Origin: Enterococcus quebecensis
GTDB taxonomy: Bacteria; Bacillota; Bacilli; Lactobacillales; Enterococcaceae
Assembly (NCBI RefSeq): GCF_001730365.1
Contig: NZ_MIKB01000003.1
Span: forward strand, 1-64,000
Length of the DNA stretch: 64,000 bases
Direction: 5' to 3'
Within the stretch, counting starts at the first letter, position 1, and the number at the start of each line of letters is the position of its first letter. Both the position numbers and the translations under genes were made by a program. The notes beneath the pieces are model-generated. The model did not search any database, was not told the DNA's origin, and saw only the letters and a program-made list of their open reading frames with translations. Shown here piece after piece: positions 39,166 to 48,662 of this stretch.

Positions 39166-40602
39166 TTAATTTCCTTTTTGAAGTTCCTTAATGCCTGTAT
39201 CATATGCTTGATCGTTTTCTTTGATCTTTTTAGAAACAGATAATTCAATTTGAGCAGCAGTTTCATTGTCTACTTCGCCAGTGCTTGGAAGGTTGTTGGC
39301 CGATTGTATAGCGCTGACAGCTGCTTTAGTTTGTTCAGAATAGTCACTGTTATTTGCATTAACATCGTAGTCTAGTGCTTTTAACAGAGCGTTGATATTT
39401 TTAACTACAGATGAAGAATCACCTATTTTTAAGGTTTTATCTCTAGAAATAGGCGTTAAATAAGCGTAGTCAGGATAATCCGCTTTAATAGTTGGTTCTA
39501 AGCCTTTTTCGTGTATCCATTCACCTTTTGGTGTTAACCATTTTAGAACAGTTAACTTAATCTCACTTTTGCCATTTAGATTTTTAACTGTTTGGACAGT
39601 TCCTTTACCGAATGTTTTTGTTCCGATAATTTTTTTATTTCCAGATTCTTTTAAAGCCGCTGCGAAAATTTCAGAAGCACTAGCGCTCCCTTCGTCAACA
39701 AGAACTACTGTAGGTTCTGTAACTTTAAACCCACCATCTAATTGGCTGGAAGCAACATCTTCGCTTGTATTCCCATTTTTATCTTCAAATTTGATGATTG
39801 TTTTTCCATCTTTAAGAAACATGCTAGCCATTTTTTCTACTTGATCTAGTAACCCACCTGGATTTTGACGTAGATCAATCACAAAAGAAAGAGCTCCTTC
39901 TTTTCTCAATTTTTTGATTGTTTCTTGGAGTTCTTTATAGGTATTTTCTCCAAATGAAGTAATTTTGATTGAACCGATTGAGCGGTCAGTTTTATCCAAT
40001 TCTCCTTTTACTGTTTCGATCGGAATCGTATCTCGAGTGAGTTTTAACTCAAATGTTTCCTGACCTCTTTTAACTGTTAAACGGACTTCTGTCCCTTTTT
40101 TCCCACGGATTTTACTAACTACTTCTGCAAGAGTTTTCCCTTTTGTTTCTTCATTATCAACTTTTAAAATTGTGTCATTGGCTTTCATTCCTGCTTTTGC
40201 AGCTGGCGAGCCTTCAATGGGTGCTTGAGCAACAGTAGGAAGATCATCTGTCATTGTCATCGTTGCACCAATCCCTTCAAAACTACCTGCAAGGCTTTGA
40301 TCCAATTCGTCAGCCTCAGGTTCATTCAAGTAAGTGGAATAGGGATCATCCAAAGCTTCCGTCATTCCTTTTAAGGCACCGTCAACAAGTTTTTTTTCAT
40401 CAACTTTCCCTACATAGTTACTGACGATTTCGTTATATAGATTGTCTACTTTTTTTAAGTCGCTACTTTGAGTGGGGCTTTGGGCCAGTTGTTTTTTGTA
40501 TTGGTAATCAAAATAAATATAGGAGCTACCGCCAGCTAAAAAAGCAACACAGGCGATAGAAATAATGTATTCATGAAAGGGTACTTGTCGTTTATGTTTC
40601 AT
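39166..40602 (-). CDS. Carboxy-terminal processing protease (S41, CtpA/CtpB-like)
   Basis: The 478-residue enzyme is anchored by one N-terminal membrane segment (about residues 11-31). A PDZ domain (GIGATMTMTDDLPTVAQ ... AGMKANDTILKVD) precedes the S41 catalytic domain, which has the Ser motif DEGSASASEIFAAAL and the Lys motif GTKTFGKGTVQ. A C-terminal peptidoglycan-binding repeat (INALLKALDYDVN ... AVSAIQSANNLPSTGEVD) suggests work at the cell wall. The ATG at 40602 follows AAAGAG; a farther start at 40653 has no ribosome site. Confidence 0.94.
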   Translation of the reverse strand: MKHKRQVPFHEYIISIACVAFLAGGSSYIYFDYQYKKQLAQSPTQSSDLKKVDNLYNEIVSNYVGKVDEKKLVDGALKGMTEALDDPYSTYLNEPEADELDQSLAGSFEGIGATMTMTDDLPTVAQAPIEGSPAAKAGMKANDTILKVDNEETKGKTLAEVVSKIRGKKGTEVRLTVKRGQETFELKLTRDTIPIETVKGELDKTDRSIGSIKITSFGENTYKELQETIKKLRKEGALSFVIDLRQNPGGLLDQVEKMASMFLKDGKTIIKFEDKNGNTSEDVASSQLDGGFKVTEPTVVLVDEGSASASEIFAAALKESGNKKIIGTKTFGKGTVQTVKNLNGKSEIKLTVLKWLTPKGEWIHEKGLEPTIKADYPDYAYLTPISRDKTLKIGDSSSVVKNINALLKALDYDVNANNSDYSEQTKAAVSAIQSANNLPSTGEVDNETAAQIELSVSKKIKENDQAYDTGIKELQKGN

Positions 40603-40654
40603 AAAGTCATCTCTTTCTGTAAATTTCTCTTTGCATATTTCCCAGTTTAACATG

Positions 40655-40700
40655 AAAAAAAAGGAAGGAAAAGCTTTCTTTTGCTCTTCCTTCCTTTTTT
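40655..40700 (-). terminator. Terminator of the yozE-end operon
   Basis: A stem of about 18 bp with one mismatch (40655-40674 with 40683-40700) and a T8 run on the - strand overlaps the yozE stop codon. Confidence 0.85.
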
Positions 40701-40917
40701 ATTTATTATTTTCTACGTATTTTTCCCATAACTCATCAAAAATGTACATATTCTCCAAATAATCTGTATTCATTTCTAAATAGGTTGACAGTTCATGGTA
40801 ATCTTCTGACTGCTTTGGAAATTGAATATCTTTTGCTGCATCATTTGCAAATTGACTTTCTTTTGTTTTTTTAGGTGCTCTCAATGTCATTAAATAGTGA
40901 TAAAAACTTCTTCTCAT
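40699..40917 (-). CDS. YozE family (UPF0346) small protein
   Basis: The 72-residue protein matches UPF0346: it starts RRSFYHYLMTLR, and the helical SAM-like fold ends FDELWEKYVENN. It is acidic and probably cytosolic; its function is unknown. It begins 4 bases after msrA and ends inside the operon terminator, so it is the last gene of the ypmR-ypmS-msrA-yozE unit seen in other Firmicutes. Confidence 0.92.
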   Translation of the reverse strand: MRRSFYHYLMTLRAPKKTKESQFANDAAKDIQFPKQSEDYHELSTYLEMNTDYLENMYIFDELWEKYVENNK

Positions 40918-40921
40918 CCAT

Positions 40922-41431
40922 TCACCAATTTTCTTTTATAAAATTTGCTCGATTTGTATGTGACTCTTTATATCGTTCAGGATCTTTTTTGTAAAAATCT
41001 TGATGGTAGTCTTCTGCTTCATAAAACGTAGCTGCGGGTTCTATAGTTGTAACGATAGGTTCTGTAAAACGACCACTTTTTTGTAAAGCTTCTCGGCTTT
41101 TTTCAGCTGTTCTTTTTTGTTCCTCGCTTGTATAGAAGATTACTGGACGATAATTATCTCCACGATCCTCAAATTGCCCTAAGGCATCTGTAGGGTCTGT
41201 TTGTTGCCAATAGATCTCTACTAATTTTTCATAAGGCATTAGAGTCGGGTCAAATTCGATTTTAACAGCTTCTGTATGTCCAGTCGTATGGCTTAAAACT
41301 TGTTCATAAGTAGGATTTGGAACGTGTCCTCCGGTGTATCCTGACGTTACTGAAACAATACCAGGTTGTGTATCAAACGGCTGGATCATGCACCAAAAAC
41401 AACCGCCGGCAAAAATTGCTATTTCACTCAA
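40922..41431 (-). CDS. msrA: Peptide methionine-S-sulfoxide reductase A
   Basis: MsrA repairs oxidised methionine. The nucleophile is Cys11 in FAGGCFWCM, with [23 protein letters not shown] and [12 protein letters not shown] as further family motifs. The 169 residues are complete. A TTG start (41431) is supported by AAGGAGGGG five bases upstream and overlaps the ypmS stop as TTGA. It is co-transcribed with ypmR, ypmS and yozE. Confidence 0.95.
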   Translation of the reverse strand: MSEIAIFAGGCFWCMIQPFDTQPGIVSVTSGYTGGHVPNPTYEQVLSHTTGHTEAVKIEFDPTLMPYEKLVEIYWQQTDPTDALGQFEDRGDNYRPVIFYTSEEQKRTAEKSREALQKSGRFTEPIVTTIEPAATFYEAEDYHQDFYKKDPERYKESHTNRANFIKENW

Positions 41432-42114
41432 TTAGACCCCTCCTTTTTATCTGTACTGTCTTTCGGTAAGTAAATATTCATACGGATATCATCATCAACT
41501 AAATTTATTTTTTCAGCACGTATGAATAATCCATTTTGCATTCTAAATTGATCTAGTCGTAGTAAAACTGTGCTATCATCGGGATTCACTTCTACCCAAC
41601 TAGGCAGTTTATAATCTCTTTGAACAAACTTTAAGATTTCTTTTATTGGAAGCCCTAAAGTTCCTACAGATAAACTTTTTGCTTTCAATTGAACATTTCC
41701 GTTGTCCATTACGTAAGGATCAAAATAAAGATAAAATTGGATTGGATGTCCAAGAACTTCAAAAGTACCATTCAACATCGCTTCATTTTCTAAATAAAAT
41801 TTATACGTGATCTCAGATCCTTTTTGAAAATCTTCAAGATAAAAATCAATCAAAGCATTTACTTGTTTTTTATTTGATTGAATCGCAATGACTGGGGTTC
41901 CTTCTTTTTCTACTAATTCAGGGATAGGTTTGTAGTTTGGTTCCCGAACTTGAGTCACTCTTATAAAAACAAATACAATGCTTCCAATCAAAAATCCAAT
42001 CAAGACAAGAAAAGCAACTTTCCAATGGTTTATTGATTTTTTCACTTCGGGCGTTTTTTTTCTCCGTCTATTTGTTTTTTTTACTTCTTTTTTTTCTTCT
42101 GATTCATTCATCAT
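41428..42114 (-). CDS. YpmS family (DUF2140) membrane-anchored protein
   Basis: This 228-residue protein has a Lys-rich N-terminus, one membrane segment (about residues 32-52) and an extracellular beta-rich domain containing [23 protein letters not shown] and [19 protein letters not shown]. These are typical of DUF2140/YpmS, whose role is unknown. It overlaps ypmR (ATGA) upstream and msrA downstream by 4 bases each, so the three are tightly coupled; a shared envelope function with YpmR is likely. Confidence 0.9.
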   Translation of the reverse strand: MMNESEEKKEVKKTNRRRKKTPEVKKSINHWKVAFLVLIGFLIGSIVFVFIRVTQVREPNYKPIPELVEKEGTPVIAIQSNKKQVNALIDFYLEDFQKGSEITYKFYLENEAMLNGTFEVLGHPIQFYLYFDPYVMDNGNVQLKAKSLSVGTLGLPIKEILKFVQRDYKLPSWVEVNPDDSTVLLRLDQFRMQNGLFIRAEKINLVDDDIRMNIYLPKDSTDKKEGSN

Positions 42115-43010
42115 AGGTCTCGCTCACTTCCTTTATTTAGCCATTTTTCTTTAGTTTTTACCATCTTGTCACGTACTGTGCTTGCCATGATTTGATAGCC
42201 TAGATTATTTGGGTGAAAACGATCTTCTTCATACAACGCATTATTTTTGATGTCATGGTCTTCACTGGATGTTGTACTGATGTTTTCATTACTTACAATT
42301 CCAACTTGGTCTCCAACTCCTTTATAGAGTAAGTCATTAATTGGAATGAAATAGGCATTTTTTTCAGCTTTTACTATTTCTTGTGTTCCATTATTCCAAT
42401 TGTCCACGATTTCTTGCATTTCTGTAATGTCAGGGAAATATAGATAAAATGGATTATAGATGCCTAGAACATAGATTGGTGCATCAGTATTATATTCGCG
42501 AATTTCCGTAAGTAGTTTTTCGACTTCTTTTTGATAGTTTCTCAAAGGTTTGTTAAATGAATCTTTTGTTAAACGGAACACATCCCCCTTGATTACTTTC
42601 ATCAAATCATTACCACCTACCGTTAAAGTGATGATATCCGCTGACGCGAACCCTTCTTGAATCTCTGAATTTTTTTTGATCCGTTTAAGAATCTGGTCAC
42701 TACGATCACCATTTTTCCCAAAATTATCGGTTTGAACACCATTTAAATGGTATTCTTCTTGTAAATCCTTAGCAACTAATGGAACAAAGCCGCCTGAACT
42801 AGTTGAATCACCAATCCCTTCGGTTAATGAGTCGCCGATTGCAACATAATGTATTACTTCTTTGGTTTCTTTTTTTACTGCTTGTTTTGTTACGATACCT
42901 AAGATTGGTTTAGCCTTGGGAACAGCTACTATCAACAGCGAAAAAGTACCAATAATCATCAGAAAAAAAAGCACAAAACTTGACCAATTTTTTTGTAAAA
43001 ATAATTTCAT
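42111..43010 (-). CDS. SGNH/GDSL-family lipase or esterase (YpmR-like)
   Basis: The 299-residue protein has an N-terminal membrane segment (about residues 12-30) and an SGNH hydrolase domain. Block I is VAIGDSLTEGIGDS (Ser), block II the NFGKNGDRSDQ Gly, block III TVGGNDLM (Asn) and block V DRFHPNNLGYQIMA (Asp/His). It should be an extracytoplasmic esterase, perhaps on lipid or cell-wall acyl groups (inference). GGAAGGG precedes the ATG. It heads ypmR-ypmS-msrA-yozE. Confidence 0.92.
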   Translation of the reverse strand: MKLFLQKNWSSFVLFFLMIIGTFSLLIVAVPKAKPILGIVTKQAVKKETKEVIHYVAIGDSLTEGIGDSTSSGGFVPLVAKDLQEEYHLNGVQTDNFGKNGDRSDQILKRIKKNSEIQEGFASADIITLTVGGNDLMKVIKGDVFRLTKDSFNKPLRNYQKEVEKLLTEIREYNTDAPIYVLGIYNPFYLYFPDITEMQEIVDNWNNGTQEIVKAEKNAYFIPINDLLYKGVGDQVGIVSNENISTTSSEDHDIKNNALYEEDRFHPNNLGYQIMASTVRDKMVKTKEKWLNKGSERDL

Positions 43011-43180
43011 TGTATCCCTTCCTTTACTGTAAATCGCTTCAATAATTTACAGTACAAAGTCTCTTAATGAGTCTTTGTTTTTCTATTTACTTAGATTTTA
43101 AACCCCTGATCATTAAAATTATCTCTATTTTAAGTGTATTTGTACAGTAAAATTTGCAAAAAAAATAATTTTTTATAAAA

Positions 43181-43205
43181 AAAAGCAGATCAGTTTGATC
43201 TGCTC
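43181..43205 (-). terminator. Terminator of the DegV gene
   Basis: A GCAGATC/GATCTGC stem (43185-43191 with 43197-43203) with an A-rich + side gives a long T-run for the - transcript, 6 bases after the stop. Confidence 0.85.
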
Positions 43206-43210
43206 AAAAC

Positions 43211-44053
43211 TCAGTCTGTGTAATACATGATAGCAAAAGCCCCTTTACCTGTGTGAGTTGCTATCACAGGATTTGTATGCAATACAGGGATTTCCATGTC
43301 AGGAAATAGTGCTTGCAGGCCTTCTTTGAATCCGTTGGCTAGTTCTAAACCATCAGCATGAGAAATACCAATTTGTCGTACATTGGATAAATGACTTAAC
43401 TCATTTTTTAGTTCTTCAAACCACTTATTGAAAGTTTTCATTCCTCGACCTTTAGCCACTGGAATAAGTTCAGTATGATCGAAATCCATGACAACTTTCA
43501 TATTAAAAATATTAGACAAAAGTCCTGTTGTACGACTGATACGGCCGCCTTTAACGAGATTATCCAACGTAGAGATTCCGATAAATAGTTTAGTGTTTTC
43601 TTTGACATGATTGATTTCAGCTAAAATTTCAGGCACACTTGCTCCGTTTTTGGCAAGTTTAGCTGCTTGGATCACTTGGAATGATAAACCTTGATCAGTA
43701 AAGTCACTATCGATCACTGTAACTTTGCTAGAACTTAAGTTTCCAGCTTGTCTAGCTGCTTCAACTGTACCACTTAAACCTTTAGTCATGTGGATTGAAA
43801 CCACCTCACTGCCATCAGCACCTAACCGATCATAAAGCTCAACAAATTCACCAATAGGCGGTTGGCTAGTTTTAGGTAAAGCTTTTGCCTTACTCATCAG
43901 ATCCATAAAATGTTCGCCTTCTAAATGATCATCATCTGCATAAACAACGCCGTCGATCATCACAGATAGAGGCATCATTTGAATATCCAATTCATCGCGA
44001 ACACTTTTAAGCATCGTGCAAGAAGAATCAGTTACAATTTTAACATTTGTCAT
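43211..44053 (-). CDS. DegV family fatty-acid-binding protein
   Basis: The 280-residue protein has the DegV pattern: KIVTDSSCTM at the N-terminus, TSQPPIGEFVELY, SIHMTKGLSGTVEAARQAG and the C-terminal HTNPVIATHTGKGAFAIMYY. DegV/FakB proteins bind a fatty acid and present it to FakA kinase. No FakA lies nearby. It is monocistronic and divergent from the HlyIII gene. Confidence 0.94.
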   Translation of the reverse strand: MTNVKIVTDSSCTMLKSVRDELDIQMMPLSVMIDGVVYADDDHLEGEHFMDLMSKAKALPKTSQPPIGEFVELYDRLGADGSEVVSIHMTKGLSGTVEAARQAGNLSSSKVTVIDSDFTDQGLSFQVIQAAKLAKNGASVPEILAEINHVKENTKLFIGISTLDNLVKGGRISRTTGLLSNIFNMKVVMDFDHTELIPVAKGRGMKTFNKWFEELKNELSHLSNVRQIGISHADGLELANGFKEGLQALFPDMEIPVLHTNPVIATHTGKGAFAIMYYTD

Positions 44054-44183
44054 AATTTAATCACTCTTTCTTTAAAAACAACCTCAATTCGTGGTAAAAT
44101 AGTTTTGAGGCTTGAATGTCTGTATATAGTATAACAGACAAAGAATTATTTTTCACCAAATTAAAATGAAGGAAGTTGATTTC

Positions 44184-44837
44184 TTGGAAAAAGTTAAATT
44201 CTCGAGAAAATATATGATTGTAAATGAAGTACTCAATGCAGTGACCCACGGGATTGGGGTTGGATTAAGTATTGCCGGGTTAGTCTTTTTACTTGTGAAA
44301 GGAGTGCGCATGGGCTCTGCTGTTCATGTTGTTTCATATGCTATTTATGGTTCAACGTTGATTCTTTTGTTTTTAGCGTCTACTTTGTTTCATAGTTTGA
44401 TATTTACTAAGGCGAAGAAAGTTTTTCAAGTTTTTGATCACAGTTCGATTTTCTTATTGATTGCTGGAAGTTATACACCCTTTTGTTTATTAAGTATCAA
44501 TGGTTGGCTTGGCTGGTTATTGTTTGTTCTTATATGGGTGATGGCGCTCAGCGGAGTTGTCTATAAATCATTGACACTCCACAAACAAGAAACAGTTAAA
44601 AATGTTTCTACTGTAATTTATATTATTATGGGTTGGTTATGTATAATTGCTGCTAAGCCTTTATATGACTCTCTAGGCTTCACGGGTATTGCATTATTAG
44701 TAGCTGGTGGTGTTTCTTACACTTTAGGCGCTGCTTTTTATAGTTTGAAGAGTATTCGTTTTATGCATGTTGTTTGGCATTTGTTTGTTATGCTAGGTGC
44801 AGCATTTATGTACTTTTCAATTTTGCTTTATACGTAA
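44184..44837 (+). CDS. Hemolysin III family (PAQR-like) membrane protein
   Basis: About 217 residues with seven membrane segments. The PAQR/HlyIII signatures are LNAVTHGIGVGLSIAG, STLFHSL, FDHSSIFLLIAGSYTPF and the late FMHVVWHLFVMLGAAF; the Asp and His residues form the metal site of this superfamily. Despite the name, a haemolytic role is unproven. The TTG at 44184 has GGAAG eight bases upstream and is preferred; the ATG at 44166 has no ribosome site. A terminator follows before the SOS promoter. Confidence 0.88.
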   Translation: MEKVKFSRKYMIVNEVLNAVTHGIGVGLSIAGLVFLLVKGVRMGSAVHVVSYAIYGSTLILLFLASTLFHSLIFTKAKKVFQVFDHSSIFLLIAGSYTPFCLLSINGWLGWLLFVLIWVMALSGVVYKSLTLHKQETVKNVSTVIYIIMGWLCIIAAKPLYDSLGFTGIALLVAGGVSYTLGAAFYSLKSIRFMHVVWHLFVMLGAAFMYFSILLYT

Positions 44838-44875
44838 GAGGTTCAACTCACCTTTATTTAAAAAGCTAGTTAAAG

Positions 44876-44914
44876 CACTTCTTTTTGATTACTCAAAAAA
44901 AGAAGTGTTTTTTT
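44876..44914 (+). terminator. Terminator of the HlyIII gene
   Basis: CACTTCTTTTT (44876-44886) pairs with 44897-44907 and a T-run follows. It separates the HlyIII gene from the SOS promoter. Confidence 0.8.
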
Positions 44915-44925
44915 ATATTTCCCTC

Positions 44926-44954
44926 TTTACAAACCGAACAAACATTCGTATAAT
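44926..44954 (+). promoter_or_regulatory. Strong promoter of the 66-residue membrane protein
   Basis: TTTACA (44926-44931) and TATAAT (44949-44954) are spaced by 17 bases. The spacer contains the first LexA box. Confidence 0.8.
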
Positions 44955-44975
44955 AAGTATACAAACATTTGTTCG
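44935..44975 (+). promoter_or_regulatory. Two LexA/DinR (SOS) boxes
   Basis: CGAACAAACATTCG (44935-44948) and CAAACATTTGTTCG (44962-44975) each match the Gram-positive box CGAACRNRYGTTCG with one substitution in the outer pairs. The first fills the -35/-10 spacer and the second covers the expected transcription start, so LexA should block the promoter. Centres are 27 bp apart. Confidence 0.75.
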
Positions 44976-45000
44976 ATAAAAAATTATGAGGTGATTAAGA

Positions 45001-45201
45001 ATGAAAGCAGTTCGTCGGGGCGGGTTATTATTTTTTGTATTGGTTATAGGTATTTTCTTAGGAACATTAGGGTTACGTTCAGCTTTACTTATTGTTAGCC
45101 CTCTATTTATTATATGGTTCATGCTATGGGATGAGAAAAGATACACGCAAGCAAGAAGAAAAAGAGAACATCAACACTATATTTATCGTAAATACCCTTA
45201 A
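45001..45201 (+). CDS. Small membrane protein under SOS control
   Basis: I do not recognise a family. The 66 residues have a short basic start (KAVRRG), two hydrophobic segments (about 8-24 and 28-44), and a strongly basic tail (RYTQARRKREHQHYIYRK) that should stay in the cytoplasm. GAGGTG lies 7 bases before the ATG. The promoter carries two LexA boxes, so expression should rise after DNA damage. Known SOS division inhibitors of Gram-positives (YneA, SosA) are also small membrane proteins. This one lacks a visible LysM domain and is not next to lexA, so a shared role is only a hypothesis. Confidence 0.8.
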   Translation: MKAVRRGGLLFFVLVIGIFLGTLGLRSALLIVSPLFIIWFMLWDEKRYTQARRKREHQHYIYRKYP

Positions 45202-45204
45202 AAT

Positions 45205-45251
45205 AAAAAAAGATCGTTGCTCTTAGATTCCTTAGAGCAACGATCTTTTTT
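45205..45251. terminator. Convergent terminator between the SOS gene and apt
   Basis: An AAAAAAGATCGTTGCTCT arm (about 45206-45223) pairs with 45234-45251, with T and A runs on both sides. It touches the apt stop. Confidence 0.88.
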
Positions 45252-45762
45252 AGTATTCCATCAATGTAACTATTTCATAATCCGCAATTTTATCTCGTCC
45301 GTGTAAATCCATCAATTCAATCAGGAATGCACAGCCAACGACAATACCACCCAAGGCCTCAATCAATTCTATTGTTGCTTTGATCGTGCCGCCTGTAGCT
45401 AGTAAGTCATCACAAATCAATACTCGTTGTCCAGGTTGGATAGCGTCTTTGTGAAGTGTTAATGTATCCGTTCCGTATTCCAGATCATAAGTTACTTCGA
45501 TTGTTTCACGAGGTAGCTTCCCTTTTTTACGAACAGGAGCAAAGCCTAAGCCTAATTCATAAGCAACTGGACATCCTACAATAAACCCTCGAGCTTCTGG
45601 TCCAACTACCATGTCGATTCTTTTTTCTTTCGCATAATCGACAATTTGTTTTGTTGCTTCACGATATGCATCCCCATTTGCCATCAATGGTGAAATATCT
45701 CTAAAGATAACACCCTTTTCTGGATAATCAGGAATACTAGCAATATACTCTTTTAAATTCAT
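45250..45762 (-). CDS. apt: Adenine phosphoribosyltransferase
   Basis: Apt salvages adenine to AMP with PRPP. The 170 residues show the PRPP-binding loop [21 protein letters not shown], the flexible-loop region [13 protein letters not shown] and [11 protein letters not shown] near the start. GGAGG precedes the ATG. It begins 3 bases after recJ, an association common in Firmicutes, so the two are co-transcribed. Confidence 0.96.
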   Translation of the reverse strand: MNLKEYIASIPDYPEKGVIFRDISPLMANGDAYREATKQIVDYAKEKRIDMVVGPEARGFIVGCPVAYELGLGFAPVRKKGKLPRETIEVTYDLEYGTDTLTLHKDAIQPGQRVLICDDLLATGGTIKATIELIEALGGIVVGCAFLIELMDLHGRDKIADYEIVTLMEY

Positions 45763-45765
45763 TTT

Positions 45766-48078
45766 TTATACTTCCTCCTCATTCCACAGCCATTGTTGTA
45801 ATGTTTCACGATTGCTGTATAACAAAAACTCTTCAGTTTTGATTCTCTTTAAGCGAGTTTGATAGACCTTACTTTCAGTTAATGGATGATTTTCAGGATT
45901 ATCGACTTTTCTTAAAACACCGTTTTCTATTGTAACAAATCCTAAGTCAAAAAACACCTGAATCATAAAAATTAATAATTTTTCTTGTATTTTTAGATGC
46001 TGAGCGACCACATTTAACTTATAACGAACATCCACTTGTTCTTGTTGTCTCACAAATTTGTATAATTGGGCGTATTGTTCTCTCGTTCCGGTACCGTTCA
46101 AGTACGCATCTTCTTGAGAACGCCCTAGCATATAAACGCGCTGGATTTTTCCAAGTTGTGTGATCTGTTTCAGTAAATCAATATCATCTGGACAATCGAC
46201 AAATACTAATTGTTGAATCGCTCTTTTCTCGATCCGTTCTATGACATCATCTAAATCGTTAAATAGCAGCTGCTCGCTAGTTACATCATCTATCAGCTTT
46301 TTACTATCGCTACTAAAATAAATATATAATGTATTTGAAACGGGTATTTCCTTTTGACGTGCATTTTTACCACGAAAATCAAATAATTGAACGCCATCAA
46401 TCGAAAAATCACTGACCATTAGTTGAGGTTTTTTATTACCATTCCACTCATTGATGGACAATTGACCAGCGACATTAGTTGTTCCTAGTCCAAATTCATC
46501 TGCTTGATTCCCCATTTGAAAAGCAATAGCGTCCAATTTAGCCCCCGCTTGACTTAGCTGAAATTTAAGATGACTTTTATCTGCTCCAATTTGACGGATT
46601 TGTTCAATGGACACATCTTTAAATAAAAAGTTTGGTACTGGATTATCTGTTCCGAATGGAGCTAGAATTTTTAACTGTTGAATAAATGAAATTGTTGTTT
46701 CTTCTACAGTCAATGTTTCATCTATCAGTAATTCTTGTCCTTGGGAAAGGTCGATTTGATTTTTTTCAATATAGCTAATAAGGTGTTTTTTTACTGTATC
46801 AATGTTACTAAAAGGCAATGTCATACCTGCAGCCATATGATGTCCGCCAAAATGAGTAAATTCTTCACGGATTTCGCTTAATGCATCAAAGAGATTCAAT
46901 GCTGAAACACTACGCCCAGATCCTTTTGCGGATTCATTATTTTCGTCTATTGTCAATACAATCGTTGGCTTCCCTGTTTCCTGCATAATTCTTCCAGCAA
47001 CGATTCCAAGCACGCCTTCATGCCAACCTTGTTTTGCTACAATATGAATGGATTCAGTTGGATCAATAAGTTCAAACGCTTCTTTTGTAATTTTCGCAAC
47101 GATTTCTTTGCGTTCTTCATTTTGGCTATTGATATAAGTAGCGATTTGTTCAGCTTCTTCTTCATCAAACGTAGTCATCAGCTCAACACCAGGAGCAGCC
47201 TCTCCTAATCTGCCTAAGGCATTCAAACGTGGTGCAATTGTAAAGCCGATATTCTCTTCACTTAAGGTCTCTTTTTTGACTTCTGCTAAATGAATCAAGG
47301 TGTCTAATCCGATTCGTTCACCATTTCGAAGCATTTCCAACCCCATTTTTACAAGGACTCTATTCTCATCTGTTAATGAAACCAAATCAGCAATTGTACC
47401 AATCGCAACTAAATCAAGAAACTCAACAGGCAGCTCTCCAAGTAAAGCGGTAGCTACTTTGAACGCTACCCCTACCCCTGCTAACTCTCCAAAAGGATAC
47501 TGCCCTTTTGGATGTTTAGGGTGAATGATCGCAAAGGCATTAGGTAATTCTGGAGGCAGTTCATGGTGGTCAGTAACAATCACGTCAATTCCTTGTTCTG
47601 CTGCATAATTGATTGCTTCATGACCAGCAACACCATTATCAACGGTAACGATCAATTGTATGCCATTTTCAATCTGTTCTTTAAAAACTGATACATTTGG
47701 TCCGTATCCATGAATAAATCTATTTGGCAAGAAGTATTCCACTTCGCCACCAATTAGTTCTATTGCTTCTTTCATGACAGTTGTACTGGTGATTCCATCC
47801 GCATCATAATCGCCGTATACGAGAATTTTTTCTCCCTGTGCAACAGCCTGTTGAATTCTATTGACGGATTTTTCCATGTCATGCATTAAAAAAGGATCAT
47901 AAAGGTTTTCTACTGTAGGGCGTAAAAACCTTTCTAGAGCGTCTTTTGTCTGAATATCTCTATGCCATAAAAGTTGCCCTAGCAATGGATTGATTTTTTC
48001 ATTTGTTAGTATTTCTGAAAACTCTTCCGACAATTCCGATTTTTCCCGTAATTGCCATGTATATTTTGCTTTTTTCAC
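45766..48078 (-). CDS. recJ: Single-stranded-DNA-specific exonuclease RecJ
   Basis: RecJ degrades single strands 5' to 3' in recombination and repair. DHH-family motifs are GDYDADG (89-95), VTVDNGVAGHEA (about 144-155), and VTDHHELP (Asp169-His171); the DHHA1 domain has GSGRSVSALNLFDAL and FGGHHMAAGMTLP. A C-terminal extension of about 200 residues brings the length to 770, as in Bacillus/Enterococcus RecJ. The GTG start follows AGGAG. apt is immediately downstream. Confidence 0.96.
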   Translation of the reverse strand: MKKAKYTWQLREKSELSEEFSEILTNEKINPLLGQLLWHRDIQTKDALERFLRPTVENLYDPFLMHDMEKSVNRIQQAVAQGEKILVYGDYDADGITSTTVMKEAIELIGGEVEYFLPNRFIHGYGPNVSVFKEQIENGIQLIVTVDNGVAGHEAINYAAEQGIDVIVTDHHELPPELPNAFAIIHPKHPKGQYPFGELAGVGVAFKVATALLGELPVEFLDLVAIGTIADLVSLTDENRVLVKMGLEMLRNGERIGLDTLIHLAEVKKETLSEENIGFTIAPRLNALGRLGEAAPGVELMTTFDEEEAEQIATYINSQNEERKEIVAKITKEAFELIDPTESIHIVAKQGWHEGVLGIVAGRIMQETGKPTIVLTIDENNESAKGSGRSVSALNLFDALSEIREEFTHFGGHHMAAGMTLPFSNIDTVKKHLISYIEKNQIDLSQGQELLIDETLTVEETTISFIQQLKILAPFGTDNPVPNFLFKDVSIEQIRQIGADKSHLKFQLSQAGAKLDAIAFQMGNQADEFGLGTTNVAGQLSINEWNGNKKPQLMVSDFSIDGVQLFDFRGKNARQKEIPVSNTLYIYFSSDSKKLIDDVTSEQLLFNDLDDVIERIEKRAIQQLVFVDCPDDIDLLKQITQLGKIQRVYMLGRSQEDAYLNGTGTREQYAQLYKFVRQQEQVDVRYKLNVVAQHLKIQEKLLIFMIQVFFDLGFVTIENGVLRKVDNPENHPLTESKVYQTRLKRIKTEEFLLYSNRETLQQWLWNEEEV

Positions 48079-48160
48079 AACGTCACTCCTAACCAGATAA
48101 TTATAACAAATAGAATAGGAAAACTAAAGAAAGTATCATAGATGCGCTACTATTTTTCCA

Positions 48161-48201
48161 AATTAAAAAGCAGAGATAAACTATTTCTGTTTTATCTCTG
48201 C
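48161..48201 (-). terminator. Terminator of the LapA-domain gene
   Basis: GCAGAGATAAA (48170-48180) pairs with 48191-48201; five T residues follow on the - strand. Confidence 0.85.
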
Positions 48202-48211
48202 TTCTGATGAC

Positions 48212-48649
48212 TTACGCTTCTTCATTACTTCTTGGTTTAGTAAAGTGATCCACACGGCTACCAACAGGGGCTGTGTCCTCTGCAGCGGTTAAAGGTGTAT
48301 TGACAATAGCTTCATCATATTTTGCTTGCAACTCAGCTAATTGATTTTCGTATGTTCGTTTAACTTTTTCAACTTCTTCTTGTGTTAATTTGTCTGCATC
48401 ATTTTTGTAAATCTCGATGGTTTTCTCTAATTCTTTCACTTGTTTTTTCTGTTTCCACATTGTCGTGGTTGATGTTAACAAGCCAATTAAAGCTCCTAAT
48501 ATGGCAGAACCAAGAATAATCAGAATTAACGGACCTGAAATTTTTGCAAAACCAAAGCTTACTGGGACTGTTTGATTATTTAGTACAGCAAATATCACAA
48601 TAATTAGAACCAAAACAAGACCTATAATTACACGCCACTGATTTTTCAT
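48212..48649 (-). CDS. LapA-domain (DUF1049) membrane protein
   Basis: The 145 residues hold two membrane segments (about 7-23 and 38-60) with the LapA pattern (NNQTVPVSFGFAKISGPLILIILGSAILGAL between them). A cytoplasmic coiled coil rich in Lys and Glu (KQKKQVKELEKTIEIYKND onward) and a polar tail follow. LapA-type proteins act in envelope assembly in Gram-negatives; the role in Gram-positives is unknown. It follows the SDR gene by 13 bases and is the last gene of the rnz-SDR-lapA run. Confidence 0.88.
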   Translation of the reverse strand: MKNQWRVIIGLVLVLIIVIFAVLNNQTVPVSFGFAKISGPLILIILGSAILGALIGLLTSTTTMWKQKKQVKELEKTIEIYKNDADKLTQEEVEKVKRTYENQLAELQAKYDEAIVNTPLTAAEDTAPVGSRVDHFTKPRSNEEA

Positions 48650-48662
48650 TTGTTCTTCCCCC

